Positions 14,253 through 23,450 are shown, counted from the stretch's first letter. The stretch: 64,000 bases of DNA from Brevibacillus centrosporus (GCF_003710815.1 NZ_RHHP01000015.1:241924-305923), one strand, 5' to 3'. Made by a program: numbers and translations. Notes: generated from the letters alone by a model not told the origin.

Positions 14253-15194
14253 ATGCGGATCGGCATTATTGGTGCGATGGATGAAGAAATCGCACTGTAT
14301 TTGGAAGCCATGCAGCAGACAAAGCAAACTGTAAAAGCGGGCATTACTTACTATGAAGGCCAGATGGAAGGCAAAGAGGTCGTCCTCTGCAAATCGGGAG
14401 TAGGAAAAGTCAACGCTGCGGTTACTACACAGATTTTGATCGACACGTTCCAGGTGGATCGGGTGATCTTTACAGGGGTAGCGGGTGCAGTGCATCCAGC
14501 GCTGAATATTGGAGATATCGTCGTTTCGACAGATTGCATCCAGCATGACATCGATGTATCGCCACTCGGCTTTGCGCCAGGTCAGATTCCGTTTACGGAG
14601 CAGTGGGTCTGGAAAGCCGATGAAGAGTTGATGCAGCAAGCGATCGATGCTGGTCAAAAGCTAGAGGCAGATGTGCAGGTAGTGAGCGGACGCATCCTGT
14701 CCGGCGACCAGTTCGTTGCCAGCCGCGAAAAAGTACAGTGGCTGTATGAGCAGTTTGAAGCGCATTGCACGGAAATGGAAGGAGCTTCCGTCGGACAAGT
14801 TTGCGCGATGAATGATGTGCCATTCGTCGTCGTGCGCTCCATGTCGGACAAGGCGGATGGTTCTGCGCATGTCAACTTTGTGGAATTCACAAAACTCGCC
14901 TCCGAGCGATCCTATGCGATTGTCCGCAATATGCTGACGGCAGCTTCGGAAGGTTCTGCGGTCATCGTCTACTCCACACAGAACTGCATTGACTGCAATC
15001 TGGTCAAGCAATGGCTGACCGCCAAGGGACTTGCTTTTGAAGTGCGCGATGTTATGACTAGCCGCGCCTATCAGGAGGAAGTGGAGCGCTTTGGCTTCAT
15101 GGGTGTTCCTGTGACAGTCGTCGGCGACAAAGCGGTAAAAGGGTATCAGCCAGCTGAGCTGGAGCAGCTCGTGAGCAGCCTGTCATCCAACTAG
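14253..15194 (+). CDS. mtnN: MTA/SAH nucleosidase fused to a glutaredoxin-like domain
   Basis: A 313-aa two-domain protein. Residues 1-230 are 5'-methylthioadenosine/S-adenosylhomocysteine nucleosidase: IGIIGAMDEEI (Glu12), SGVGKVNAA, FTGVAGAVHP, EMEGAS and VRSMSDKAD with the catalytic Asp. This enzyme splits adenine from MTA, SAH and 5'-deoxyadenosine. Residues 236-313 are glutaredoxin/NrdH-like with CIDC active site (about 245-248) and the cis-Pro strand GVPVTVVGD. Ordinary MtnN ends near residue 230, so the redox domain is a C-terminal fusion with no frameshift. It lies 38 bp after ccpA behind AGGAGGAAATTAGGG, and a terminator follows. Confidence 0.93.
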   Translation: MRIGIIGAMDEEIALYLEAMQQTKQTVKAGITYYEGQMEGKEVVLCKSGVGKVNAAVTTQILIDTFQVDRVIFTGVAGAVHPALNIGDIVVSTDCIQHDIDVSPLGFAPGQIPFTEQWVWKADEELMQQAIDAGQKLEADVQVVSGRILSGDQFVASREKVQWLYEQFEAHCTEMEGASVGQVCAMNDVPFVVVRSMSDKADGSAHVNFVEFTKLASERSYAIVRNMLTAASEGSAVIVYSTQNCIDCNLVKQWLTAKGLAFEVRDVMTSRAYQEEVERFGFMGVPVTVVGDKAVKGYQPAELEQLVSSLSSN

Positions 15195-15232
15195 CCTTTG
15201 GCAACGAAGTGCTCATAGTGACTATCATACAC

Positions 15233-15290
15233 AAAGAGAAGCGTACAGGTTTTCGTATCAGAGGGATACGGGATCTGTACGCTTCTCTTT
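15233..15290. terminator. bidirectional terminator between mtnN and acuC
   Basis: A 16-bp perfect stem starting AAAGAGAAGCGTACAG serves the converging mtnN and acu transcripts. Confidence 0.85.
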
Positions 15291-15307
15291 ATTTAGGAGA
15301 CAAACCA

Positions 15308-16465
15308 TCATGACTCAGAGGAGATAGGAGCATACATCATGGCGCGCTCCAACGTTACTAGATTCTTTTGCGTGATCTCAGCGCGTCGTGGGATGGCAGG
15401 GAATGGCTCGTCAAACAAGCGCTTTGGCAATACCAGCTCAGAGTGAGGCTGCCAGCGCTCTGCCCAGGCAGCGGGTAGTGGTCCGTCAGACAATGGCTGG
15501 TCTGTCATCTCGCTCCACAGCAAGGTCCAGGCGCGAGGGACGACCCGCCAAATATCATAGCCTCCGCCGCCAACCGCAATCCATTTCCCCCCGCACAGCT
15601 CATGGGCGAGCTGGTGCGCCAATCGAGGGATCGCCTGATAGATTTTCATGGAACAGGACAGATGGGTGAGCGGGTCAAACGCATGGGCATCACAGCCGTT
15701 TTGGGTCAATATGACGTCGGGCTTGAAGCCGTGTGCAAGCTTGGTCACCAGCTCCTGATAAATCGCGAGATACGAGTCGTCTTCCGTAAAAGCATCAAGC
15801 GGAACGTTGACGGAATACCCGTAACCGCTTCCATCGCCACGCTCGGTCAAATTGCCGGTGCCAGGAAACAAGTACTTTCCGGTTTCGTGCATGGAGACGG
15901 TCAGTACATTCGGATCGTCGTAAAAGGCCCATTGGACGCCATCCCCGTGATGGGCATCTGTGTCGATGTACAGGACGCGTGCGTTCCACGTTTTGCGTAT
16001 GTAGGCAATGGCGACAGAGCAGTCGTTGTAAATGCAAAAGCCAGATGCCCGACCCCGAAAAGCGTGATGAAGTCCGCCTGCCGGATTGAAAGCATGCTCG
16101 GCTTGACCGTTCATAACGAGGTCTACGGCATTCAAGGTCCCTCCGGCGATCAGGGAGGCGGATTCGTGCATATTCGCGAAGCAGGGGACATCCTCGGTAC
16201 CCAGCCCGTAGCTGGCAGCGAGAGGAAGCTCCGTATCGCTATGGCCTTGATCGCGAACAAACTGGATGTAGCGGGAATCGTGTCCCAGCTCCAGCTCTTC
16301 ATCCGTAGCGAAGCGGGGAGGAACGATGTCCGATTCGTCCAGGAGGCCGTACATGCTCATCAAGTCATGCGTGAGCAGCAAGCGCCGTTGGTTGAAAGGA
16401 TGCTCGTCATGGAAGTAGTAGTTTGTATAATCTGGCGAGTAGATGAGGCGGGAGTTGCGACTCAA
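15308..16465 (-). CDS. acuC: acetoin utilization protein AcuC (class I HDAC family deacetylase)
   Basis: A 385-aa zinc deacetylase (B. subtilis AcuC 387). Motifs: SPDYTNYYFHDEHPFNQRR at the start, PAGGLHHAFRGRASGFCIYN (catalytic His pair), VLYIDTDAHHGDGVQ (metal Asp/His) and ILTQNGCDAHAFDPLTHL, GGGGYD. AcuC deacetylates acetyl-CoA synthetase, countering AcuA. It starts at TTG 16465 behind AAGGAGGG, overlapping the acuB stop codon (TTGA), so translation is coupled. The longer open frame upstream lies inside acuB and is not used. Confidence 0.94.
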   Translation of the reverse strand: MSRNSRLIYSPDYTNYYFHDEHPFNQRRLLLTHDLMSMYGLLDESDIVPPRFATDEELELGHDSRYIQFVRDQGHSDTELPLAASYGLGTEDVPCFANMHESASLIAGGTLNAVDLVMNGQAEHAFNPAGGLHHAFRGRASGFCIYNDCSVAIAYIRKTWNARVLYIDTDAHHGDGVQWAFYDDPNVLTVSMHETGKYLFPGTGNLTERGDGSGYGYSVNVPLDAFTEDDSYLAIYQELVTKLAHGFKPDVILTQNGCDAHAFDPLTHLSCSMKIYQAIPRLAHQLAHELCGGKWIAVGGGGYDIWRVVPRAWTLLWSEMTDQPLSDGPLPAAWAERWQPHSELVLPKRLFDEPFPAIPRRAEITQKNLVTLERAMMYAPISSES

Positions 16466-17106
16466 AGAAGGCTCCCTCCTTCTTTTGGCCAGACGACGGT
16501 GAAGCCTTTGTCGGTCAGCTGCTGGATCAGAGGGCGTGGGTCGATGGTCTGTGCGCGGAAGACCAGGTTTTTTTGTGGTGGGTTCTGAGCTGGATAGACC
16601 AAGACACTGCAAATGTTGACATGCGCATCCCGGAAAACCTGGCTGACTTCGGCAAGAGCGCCGACACGATCATCGACCTGCACCTCGATATGAGAGCTTG
16701 GCCGGTTGACACCAAACAGTTCAATCAGACTGGAAAACAAATCGGATTCGGTAATCATCCCGACGAGCCGTTCGTTCTCGACAATCGGGAGAGATCCGAT
16801 TTTATGCTCATAGACTTGGGCTGCTGCATCCTCGATAAAGTCGAGTGGATGAGCTGTGATGACTTGCTTGCTCATGATGTCCGAGACGTGTTTTTGCAGA
16901 ATCATGTCGTCATCTTCGTGGGTCAGCAGATGAGAGGGGAGAGCATCGCGCAAATCACGGTCCGAGACGAGCCCTACCAGCCGCTCTTCTTCTAGTACGG
17001 GCAAATGCCTGATCCGATTGGTACGGAGCAACAGGAGTGCTTCCCCGATAGAAGTGGAAGGACTGACCGTGATGACCTTTTTCCGCATAATATCCTCAAT
17101 ACGCAT
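16462..17106 (-). CDS. acuB: acetoin utilization protein AcuB (CBS-CBS-ACT)
   Basis: A 214-aa protein with two CBS domains (IMRKKVITVSPSTSIGEALL ... RIRHLPVLEEERLVGLVSDRDL; IMSKQVITAHPLDFIEDAAA ... IGSLPIVENERLVGMITESDL) and a C-terminal ACT-like domain (HIEVQVDDRVGALAEVSQVF). CBS pairs bind adenosine nucleotides and the ACT domain small ligands, so it is likely the regulatory subunit of the Acu system; the exact role is unknown. It sits between acuA and acuC with gaps or overlaps under 45 bp, as in Bacillus. Confidence 0.94.
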   Translation of the reverse strand: MRIEDIMRKKVITVSPSTSIGEALLLLRTNRIRHLPVLEEERLVGLVSDRDLRDALPSHLLTHEDDDMILQKHVSDIMSKQVITAHPLDFIEDAAAQVYEHKIGSLPIVENERLVGMITESDLFSSLIELFGVNRPSSHIEVQVDDRVGALAEVSQVFRDAHVNICSVLVYPAQNPPQKNLVFRAQTIDPRPLIQQLTDKGFTVVWPKEGGSLL

Positions 17107-17147
17107 GAGAGAAGCCTCCTTTTTTCTCCGAGAGGGTGTCGATGGCT

Positions 17148-17780
17148 CTAATAAAGAAAGCGATTTTGAAAACGCATCCCATCAAAAGCTTCGACTGATT
17201 CAGGGGGAACGCGCTTGCCGATTCTGGCCATCAGGCAGTTGGCAGGATGCGAGCAGATTTCCGGATCATCAGTCGCCATCCATACCATGCCGACACTTCC
17301 CATGACCTTTTCCATCACCTTCCGATACTGCCACACATCCAGGCCAGTCCCTTTCAAGTCCCAGTGCCAGTAATACTCAGTCGTAATGATAATGTAGTCC
17401 TCCATGGCGTCATCAGCAAAGGAGACCTCCAACAGCTTTTTCGCTACGCCGCCTGCTCGGATCAAGTGGCTGATCTCAATGGCCCCCAGCTCCAGAAGAT
17501 CGGGCAGCTTCGCTTGTGACCAGCGCTCGAGCGGGTCTGGATGGAGAAACGTCACATATCCAAGAACGAGATCGTCTTCGCGGGCGACAATGATGCGGCC
17601 CTCAGGAAGATCCGCAATTTCAATCAGAGCCTGGTGCTGCTGCTCGGGAATACGAAAAGCTATTAAGCCATCATCGAAGCGGTAGGAGGCGAGCTCACTT
17701 CCCGAAATAGGGCCTTCAATCAACAGTTCTCTTCCGTTCACAATCGTCTTTAGCGAGTGGTAACGCTTGACGTGTTCCAT
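17148..17780 (-). CDS. acuA: acetoin utilization protein AcuA (GNAT acetyltransferase)
   Basis: A 210-aa GNAT protein, the length of B. subtilis AcuA. ILVGYVTF-type core (LVLGYVTFLHPDPLERW), LGAIEISHLIRAGGVAKKLLEV at the acetyl-CoA site, and EYYWHWDLKGTGLDVWQYRK are hallmarks. It acetylates and inactivates acetyl-CoA synthetase (AcsA). ATG 17780 follows GGAGG. First gene of acuABC. A terminator for the upstream PBP gene lies only about 25 bp before it and no acsA or cre site is visible, so its promoter is unclear. Confidence 0.94.
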   Translation of the reverse strand: MEHVKRYHSLKTIVNGRELLIEGPISGSELASYRFDDGLIAFRIPEQQHQALIEIADLPEGRIIVAREDDLVLGYVTFLHPDPLERWSQAKLPDLLELGAIEISHLIRAGGVAKKLLEVSFADDAMEDYIIITTEYYWHWDLKGTGLDVWQYRKVMEKVMGSVGMVWMATDDPEICSHPANCLMARIGKRVPPESVEAFDGMRFQNRFLY

Positions 17781-17802
17781 CAGATCCCTCCTCGTGCTTG
17801 TA

Positions 17803-17834
17803 GAAAAAGAGAGATGGCACATAAGACCATCTCT
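17803..17834 (-). terminator. terminator between the PBP gene and acuA
   Basis: Minus strand AGAGATGG, 9-base loop, CCATCTCT then CTTTTTC. About 15 bases after the PBP stop and about 25 before the acuA start. Confidence 0.75.
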
Positions 17835-17849
17835 GCTTCTTCTTTTACG

Positions 17850-20800
17850 TTATTCGGAGCCACTGGCAGTTACATTGTTGGAATGTGACGATTCTCCGTA
17901 ACTATTCACGGCTGTGATGTAGTAGCTTCCATTTTTCACATCGGTGGTATGGGTATAGCTTGTGCCAGATACGGTATCGATGAGCAGGAAACCGCTTGTT
18001 GCATCCGGCTTGAAGTAGATGTTGTACGCAATGACTTGCTCAGCTGACGCATTTGCTTTCCACTGCAGCTTCACTCCGCTTCCCGCAGAATGCAGGGACA
18101 GCGACTTCGGTGTCGACGGGGGATTCGTGCTGCTTCCGCCGTCTCCAGGAGAAGTTGGGTTTTGGCCATCGTTTGGTACAGTCGTCCCTGGAGTGCCAGG
18201 TTCATTCGAATTACTTGGGATATCTGTATTGCCCGTTTCTGTATTCGGGTCTGGGAGCTGCCAGGTATGTGTCGAAGAACCGCTCGTGGCAATCGCTGAC
18301 GGCTGTGATTCCTGACCTGTGACATCAACAGCTGTCACATAATAGCCGACGTCGCCCAATGCCGCTCCTGTATCGGTAAAGGTCAATACAGATGGATCCT
18401 TGACGGTGCCAATTCGGGTAAAGCCATTTTGACTGTCAGCCCGATAGATGCGATAGCCGAGGAGATCTGCTTCCTTAGCTGACTGCCAGTTGAGCACATT
18501 CTGTTGCCCGCTGCTGCTTGCAGCCACGCCAGTTGGTGACTGCGGAATGCCAGAGACATCGGTGCGTGGATCTTCCAGGTCCGGAAGTCGCTTTTCCCAG
18601 TCAGGCGGGTGAATGGCCACCTTTTTATTTTTCGCCTGAATCTGCTCTTTGGTCGCGAGCGGGTCAGGTGAGCGATAGAAGATACCCTCTGTGACAAAGT
18701 CATCCGGTGTGCCTTCCTTCGCGAGGTAGCGCTCATCATTATAGGTGACGATCCGCGCTTTTTGATGCGAGTCGTCGATCTTGGTAGGAACGAAGCGACG
18801 GTTGAACAAGTCGGTGATGACGTGACCGGCTTCTTTGGAAAGCTCGCTTGGCAAAAGCCCTGATTTCGAGTCTACGGTCGCGCTGACGATCCCTTCCGGC
18901 TTCTTGAACGTGTCAGTCGGAGGAGAGAGGTTCGGCTGTTTCTCAATGATCTCCTTCATGACTTTACCCCAGACGACCATCGGGACATACTTGTCGGCGT
19001 CCGGCATCGGGTACGGCTCATCAAAGCCTACCCAAACGCCCATGGACAGCTGCGGCGTGTAGCCAACAAACCACAAGTCGTTGCTGCTGTTGGTCGTACC
19101 GGTTTTGCCTGCGACGTCTACTTTTTTCGGAACGTATTTGCGGATGTGTGTACCAGTACCGGCATTGACAACATCGCGCATCATATCGGTGATCAGATAA
19201 GCGGTTTGTTCGCTGTACACTTGAACGGGCTGCGACTCATGCTTGTAAATGACCTTGCCCGTGCTGTCCTCAACGGAGTCGATGAGATAAGCGTCCACGA
19301 AGGAGCCATGGTTGGCGAAGGTGGCGTAGGCATTTGTCATTTCCTCAACGGTCGTTCCGTATGTAAGTCCACCGATTACCCCTGTAGAGGCGTAATTATC
19401 CGCATCCACCAGCGTGGTGATTCCCGTCTTTTTCACATACTCGAGTGCGGTCGGAATGCCTACTTTGAGATAGGTTTTGATGGCTGGAATGTTCCAGGAC
19501 ATCCGCAAGGCTTCCCGTGCACTCATGATTCCTTGCCATTTGTTGTTCCAGTTCATCGGCAGGTGAGTACCGTTCTGACCGTCTGCCAGCAAAACTGGTG
19601 AATCGTCGAGCGGGGAAGCAGGCTGCAGAATGCCCAGCTCAAAGGCAGGAGCGTAGGCTGCGAGCGGCTTCATCGACGACCCCGGCTGACGAGGTACGGT
19701 GGCATGGTTGGTTTGTTCCACTTTAAAGTCGCGCCCACCGATCATGCCGAGAATTGCCCCCGTCTTGTTGTGGATAAGCATTGCGCCGACTTCTTCCAAA
19801 GCATTCTCGATTTTTTCTGTTTTGCCGTTCGAGCGGCGGATCGTATACGAACGGTTTTTTCCGAAATTTTTCGGGTCGTTCGCGACGGCCTGCATGGTCG
19901 CGTACACGTTCTTATCGATTGTCGTATGAATTTTGTACCCATTGCGGAGAATATCGCGGTGCTTCTCTTCTACGAGCTGGCGATACTCATTGCGGCCAAC
20001 AGTGTTTTTGTCTCTGCCTTTTTCCTTCAGGTCAGCATCGACCAGCTGACGGGCTGCCCTGTCCTCGATTTCCATCATGAGGAAAGGAACTTCTCGATAA
20101 GCTTGCTCCGTTGGCTTGGCAAGCGCGGTTTTGAGATCCGCTTTGCTCGCTCCATCGTACTGAGTCTGAGTGATGTATCCATTCTCCAGCATCCGATCGA
20201 GAACCATCTTTTGGCGTTCTTTTCCGCGCTCATAGCCCTCGGCTGCAAACGGGGTATAGGCGCCTGGGTTTTGAATCATCCCTGCCAAGTAGGAGCTTTC
20301 GCTGAGGTTCAGTTCCTTGACATCCTTGCCAAAAATCCCTTTTGCGGCTGCTTGTACACCATAAACGTTGGAACCGTTCGCATTTTTCCCAAAGTAGATC
20401 TCATTCATGTAAGCTTCCAAAATCTGATCTTTGGAAAACATGCGCTCGATCCGCAAGGCGCTAAAAATCTCCTTGGCTTTGCGGGAATGGCTTACTTCCG
20501 CCGTAAGAATCGTATTTTTGACGAGCTGCTGGGTGATCGTACTGCCTCCAGTTACCACGGGCTGATTGGTAAAATCCTGAATGGCACCGCGGATGGTGGA
20601 TTGCAGAACTACCCCTTTGTGATGATAAAAGTTTTTGTCTTCCGTTGCGATGATTGCGTTGATCAAATAGGGAGAAACGTCTGCTTTTTTCACCAATCGC
20701 CTGTCGCCTTCTTCTGCTCGGAGCTGTCCGATCAAAGAGCCGTCATTGTAATAGGCAAATCCAGTCAGATAGTTCGTGAAAATCTTCTTTTCGAGTTCCT

Positions 20801-20987
20801 CCTTGTTGCGCACAGGCTCGTCTTTCACCAATGCGGCTACATAACCGGTCACGATTCCTCCTGCAACGACGCCTCCCATTACTCCCAGTAAAAACAGCAG
20901 CTGAATGGCAATCCAGATCATTCGGCCGCGGCTTCTTCGGCGTTTTTTCTTCGTCGGTTCAGAGGAAGAATTGTGGCTGTTCGACAT
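17850..20987 (-). CDS. class A penicillin-binding protein with two FN3 domains
   Basis: A 1,045-aa bifunctional peptidoglycan synthase. Basic cytoplasmic tail (KKKRRRSRGR), one membrane anchor (about 23-48), GT51 transglycosylase (AIIATEDKNFYHHKGV, GGSTITQQLVKN, EIYFGKNANG), then a transpeptidase with SxxK (SSMK about residue 436), SxN (SWN about 496) and KTGT (about 627). Residues about 815-905 and 958-1045 are fibronectin type III-like domains joined by a Thr/Pro/Gly-rich linker, which may bind wall polymers. GGGGGTC precedes ATG 20987. It resembles PonA/PBP1 and PbpG types; which ortholog is uncertain. All catalytic motifs are intact. Confidence 0.93.
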   Translation of the reverse strand: MSNSHNSSSEPTKKKRRRSRGRMIWIAIQLLFLLGVMGGVVAGGIVTGYVAALVKDEPVRNKEELEKKIFTNYLTGFAYYNDGSLIGQLRAEEGDRRLVKKADVSPYLINAIIATEDKNFYHHKGVVLQSTIRGAIQDFTNQPVVTGGSTITQQLVKNTILTAEVSHSRKAKEIFSALRIERMFSKDQILEAYMNEIYFGKNANGSNVYGVQAAAKGIFGKDVKELNLSESSYLAGMIQNPGAYTPFAAEGYERGKERQKMVLDRMLENGYITQTQYDGASKADLKTALAKPTEQAYREVPFLMMEIEDRAARQLVDADLKEKGRDKNTVGRNEYRQLVEEKHRDILRNGYKIHTTIDKNVYATMQAVANDPKNFGKNRSYTIRRSNGKTEKIENALEEVGAMLIHNKTGAILGMIGGRDFKVEQTNHATVPRQPGSSMKPLAAYAPAFELGILQPASPLDDSPVLLADGQNGTHLPMNWNNKWQGIMSAREALRMSWNIPAIKTYLKVGIPTALEYVKKTGITTLVDADNYASTGVIGGLTYGTTVEEMTNAYATFANHGSFVDAYLIDSVEDSTGKVIYKHESQPVQVYSEQTAYLITDMMRDVVNAGTGTHIRKYVPKKVDVAGKTGTTNSSNDLWFVGYTPQLSMGVWVGFDEPYPMPDADKYVPMVVWGKVMKEIIEKQPNLSPPTDTFKKPEGIVSATVDSKSGLLPSELSKEAGHVITDLFNRRFVPTKIDDSHQKARIVTYNDERYLAKEGTPDDFVTEGIFYRSPDPLATKEQIQAKNKKVAIHPPDWEKRLPDLEDPRTDVSGIPQSPTGVAASSSGQQNVLNWQSAKEADLLGYRIYRADSQNGFTRIGTVKDPSVLTFTDTGAALGDVGYYVTAVDVTGQESQPSAIATSGSSTHTWQLPDPNTETGNTDIPSNSNEPGTPGTTVPNDGQNPTSPGDGGSSTNPPSTPKSLSLHSAGSGVKLQWKANASAEQVIAYNIYFKPDATSGFLLIDTVSGTSYTHTTDVKNGSYYITAVNSYGESSHSNNVTASGSE

Positions 20988-21090
20988 AGTCTATGACCCC
21001 CTAGCATACATCCTGATTATACCATAGGAGGAACCGGGAGGATAGAAGCTGAGACGACAAGAGGGAGGTCAGAAACCGTCGGAAAAAGGA

Positions 21091-21144
21091 AAAAAAGAGG
21101 GGATCTGCTCAGCAGCGTCAACTACTGGGCAGGCACCCTCTTTT
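21091..21144 (-). terminator. terminator of the OYE-family gene
   Basis: Minus strand AAAAGAGGG ... CCCTCTTTTTTT with a long G/C-rich internal part. Confidence 0.65.
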
Positions 21145-21178
21145 ACTGTAGAAGTACCATTATCCAACTGTTCGAGCT

Positions 21179-22312
21179 TTATACCTTCTGTGAGATCGGG
21201 AACCAGCCGGGTGTATGGAGGATAGCATGCCAGAGTGGATCTGGAATGTCCAAGCGGGCCTGATCGTTTTTATCAATCTCCACCTGAATGTCGGCTTCTT
21301 GCCCATTCTGCACCTTTTCGACCCACTCAGGCTCGATGATCAGCTCGCGGCCAAGAGCGAGCAGCGGGACACCTGTTTCAAAAGCTTGGAGGGCTTCGTC
21401 CGCTGTACGGATGGAGCCAACTCCCATGACGGGAACGCGACCTGCGACTTGCTTTTGAATAAGCTCAAGTCGCGTTTCCGAGCGAGTTCCTTCCGCGCTG
21501 CGCGGCGTGGACCAGAAATTCATCAATGATACGTGCAGATAATCAAGCTCCTTTTGAGCGAGTGCGTCTGTGAGAAAGAGCGTATCTGCCATCGTGATTC
21601 CTGGTGTTTCCGCCTCTTCCGGTGAAAAGCGGTATCCGATCAGGAAAGGCTGTTTTGCGTGCGCGGCGACGACACGTTTGACCTCGTCCACAACGGCGAG
21701 CGGGAAGCGCATACGCTTTTCCAAGCTTCCACCCCAGTGGTCATTGCGTCGGTTGGAGTGGGGGGAGAAAAATTGCTGGACCAGATAGCCGTTGGCACCG
21801 TGAATCTCGACGCCATCATAGCCTGCTTCAATGGCACGGCGTGTCGTTTCCCCAAAAGCCTTGATGATGTCCTGGATTTCCGCATCTGTTAGCTCGGAAG
21901 GGACAGGGGCACCCTGCTGCTCTGCGGCTACTGCACTTGCGCTTACCGTTTTTCCATGGGGGACGAGCTCAGGGGGACTCATCCGACCTGCATGAAAAAT
22001 TTGCAGCACTGCTTTGGCTCCCTGCTCCTTGATTGCTGTAGCCAGGGAACGCAGGCTTGGGATCATTTCGTCGCGGTCTCCGGCAAATTCGCCTGGAAAT
22101 CCCTTGCCATTTGCGGTGACGTACGTGCAAGCGGTAATGACCATGCCGACGCCCCTCGAACGGCGGGCATAGTAAGTGAGCTCACCTTTGGAGACGGTGT
22201 CATCCGGATTGCCGGAGTAGGTAGTCATGGGGGCCATGACCAAACGATTTTTCACTTCTACACCACTGCGGAAGCGAAATGTATCGAAGAATGGCTGGTA
22301 TTTTGGATTCAT
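21179..22312 (-). CDS. old yellow enzyme family NADH:flavin oxidoreductase (YqiG-like)
   Basis: A 377-aa FMN-dependent TIM-barrel reductase. Features: VKNRLVMAPMTTYSG (FMN site), IFHAGRMSP (FMN-contacting His), DGVEIHGANGYLVQQFFSPHSNRR (family signature), LIGYRFSPEE, and PVMGVGSIRTADEAL. Such enzymes reduce activated C=C bonds of enones or nitro compounds using NAD(P)H; the natural substrate is unknown. Start 22312 follows GGGAGAGC. A consensus promoter lies about 120 bp upstream. It is a single-gene transcript ended by its own terminator. Confidence 0.93.
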   Translation of the reverse strand: MNPKYQPFFDTFRFRSGVEVKNRLVMAPMTTYSGNPDDTVSKGELTYYARRSRGVGMVITACTYVTANGKGFPGEFAGDRDEMIPSLRSLATAIKEQGAKAVLQIFHAGRMSPPELVPHGKTVSASAVAAEQQGAPVPSELTDAEIQDIIKAFGETTRRAIEAGYDGVEIHGANGYLVQQFFSPHSNRRNDHWGGSLEKRMRFPLAVVDEVKRVVAAHAKQPFLIGYRFSPEEAETPGITMADTLFLTDALAQKELDYLHVSLMNFWSTPRSAEGTRSETRLELIQKQVAGRVPVMGVGSIRTADEALQAFETGVPLLALGRELIIEPEWVEKVQNGQEADIQVEIDKNDQARLDIPDPLWHAILHTPGWFPISQKV

Positions 22313-22441
22313 GTGCTGCTCTCCCTCATTTCTGCGTGAGAATACATACAAATGATGCCCCTAACATTCTTCCCTATTTGACAGGGGAAGTACGTCCCTA
22401 TTTAGCGAGAGGACGGTTAGCAGCAGCGTCGATGCTTTACA

Positions 22442-22470
22442 ATTATAGGGAGAGCACTAACTGTGGTCAA
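22442..22470 (-). promoter_or_regulatory. promoter of the OYE-family gene
   Basis: Minus strand -35 TTGACC (22465-22470), 17-bp spacer, -10 TATAAT (22442-22447). Confidence 0.7.
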
Positions 22471-22557
22471 GGTAATAACTTTTCGAAAGTGCAAGATGGG
22501 AACGAGCGACTTCGCTCGCCGATGAGGAGAGGGCTTTCGCGCCTAGCCTTGCCGAAA

Positions 22558-22597
22558 TAAAAAAAGAGTAGGCCGACGAGCGGCGCTACTCTTTTTT
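22558..22597 (-). terminator. rpsD terminator
   Basis: Minus strand AGAGTAG-GCCG stem with its complement, followed by TTTTTTT; starts about 10 bases after the rpsD stop. Confidence 0.85.
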
Positions 22598-22606
22598 TCA
22601 AGTCGA

Positions 22607-23206
22607 TTAACGGCTGTAGAACTCAACGATCAGAACTTCGTTGATTTCAGCTGGCATTTCTTCACGGTCAGGCAGACGAGTGAAGGTACCTTCAGCAGCA
22701 GCATCGTTGAAAGTTACATAGTTAGGCAGGAAGTTGCGGCCTTCCAGGGAGTTCTTGATGATTTCCAGACCACGGGATTTCTCGCGGATGGAGATCACAT
22801 CACCTGGTTGAACACGGTAAGATGGGATGTTCACTTTTTTGCCGTTTACCAGGAAGTGACCATGGTTTACCAACTGACGAGCAGCTGGGCGAGTTGGAGC
22901 GTAGCCCATACGGTATACCAGGTTGTCCAGGCGGGATTCCAGCAATTTCATGAAGTTTTCACCCACTACGCCAGCCATTTTGCTCGCGTGGTCGAAAGTG
23001 CGGCGGAATTGTTTTTCGTTCAAGCCAAACATGTGGCGCAGTTTTTGTTTTTCTTGCAACTGAATTCCATACTCGCTCAGTTTACGACGGTTGTTGTGAC
23101 CGTGTTGACCTGGAGGGAAGTTGCGTTTGATGTCTTTTCCTGTACCATCGAGGGAAATACCCAGACGACGGGCCAGTTTGTGACGAGGTCCTGTGTAACG
23201 TGACAT
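22607..23206 (-). CDS. rpsD: 30S ribosomal protein S4
   Basis: A 199-aa primary 16S rRNA-binding protein that nucleates 30S assembly. It shows the S4 start [17 protein letters not shown], the S4 RNA-binding domain ([36 protein letters not shown]) and the usual C-terminus [13 protein letters not shown]. There are no zinc-binding Cys residues, so it is the zinc-free form. AAAGGAGAATG lies before the ATG. The gene is monocistronic with its own terminator, as in B. subtilis. The roughly 200-nt leader is the expected site of S4 autoregulation. Confidence 0.98.
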   Translation of the reverse strand: MSRYTGPRHKLARRLGISLDGTGKDIKRNFPPGQHGHNNRRKLSEYGIQLQEKQKLRHMFGLNEKQFRRTFDHASKMAGVVGENFMKLLESRLDNLVYRMGYAPTRPAARQLVNHGHFLVNGKKVNIPSYRVQPGDVISIREKSRGLEIIKNSLEGRNFLPNYVTFNDAAAEGTFTRLPDREEMPAEINEVLIVEFYSR

Positions 23207-23400
23207 GTTTTCATTCTCCTTTAATATGGATTCGCAGGTGTTTACTTCCGACAGGTTAGTTCCTACTTTATCTACACGAACTTCGGACGGTAGCGTTTCC
23301 GCATCGTGCTCCTCACAGGTAGTTCAGCCGCTGCCTGAAAGGGAGGGAACTAAGAGGGTACATCCTTCCGTTTTTACCTGCAATCAATGCTACCCTGTAC
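23207..23400 (-). promoter_or_regulatory. long rpsD leader, probable S4 autoregulatory RNA
   Basis: About 200 untranslated nucleotides between the promoter at 23412-23441 and rpsD, with several complementary GC-rich segments. In B. subtilis S4 represses rpsD through its leader. Presence of the same control here is inferred from family knowledge and leader length; I did not fold it fully. Confidence 0.5.
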
Positions 23401-23411
23401 ACATACATTCA

Positions 23412-23441
23412 ATAATACAAGGATCGGCAGAGTGAAGTCAA
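23412..23441 (-). promoter_or_regulatory. rpsD promoter
   Basis: Minus strand -35 TTGACT (23436-23441), 18-bp spacer, -10 TATTAT (23412-23417). Confidence 0.65.
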
Positions 23442-23450
23442 GGGAAAAGA

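Noticed and set aside
15602..16588. 328-codon open frame on the plus strand
   Set aside because: Antisense to acuC; codon pattern follows the real gene.
19704..20891. 395-codon open frame on the plus strand
   Set aside because: Antisense to the class A PBP, whose catalytic motifs are intact.
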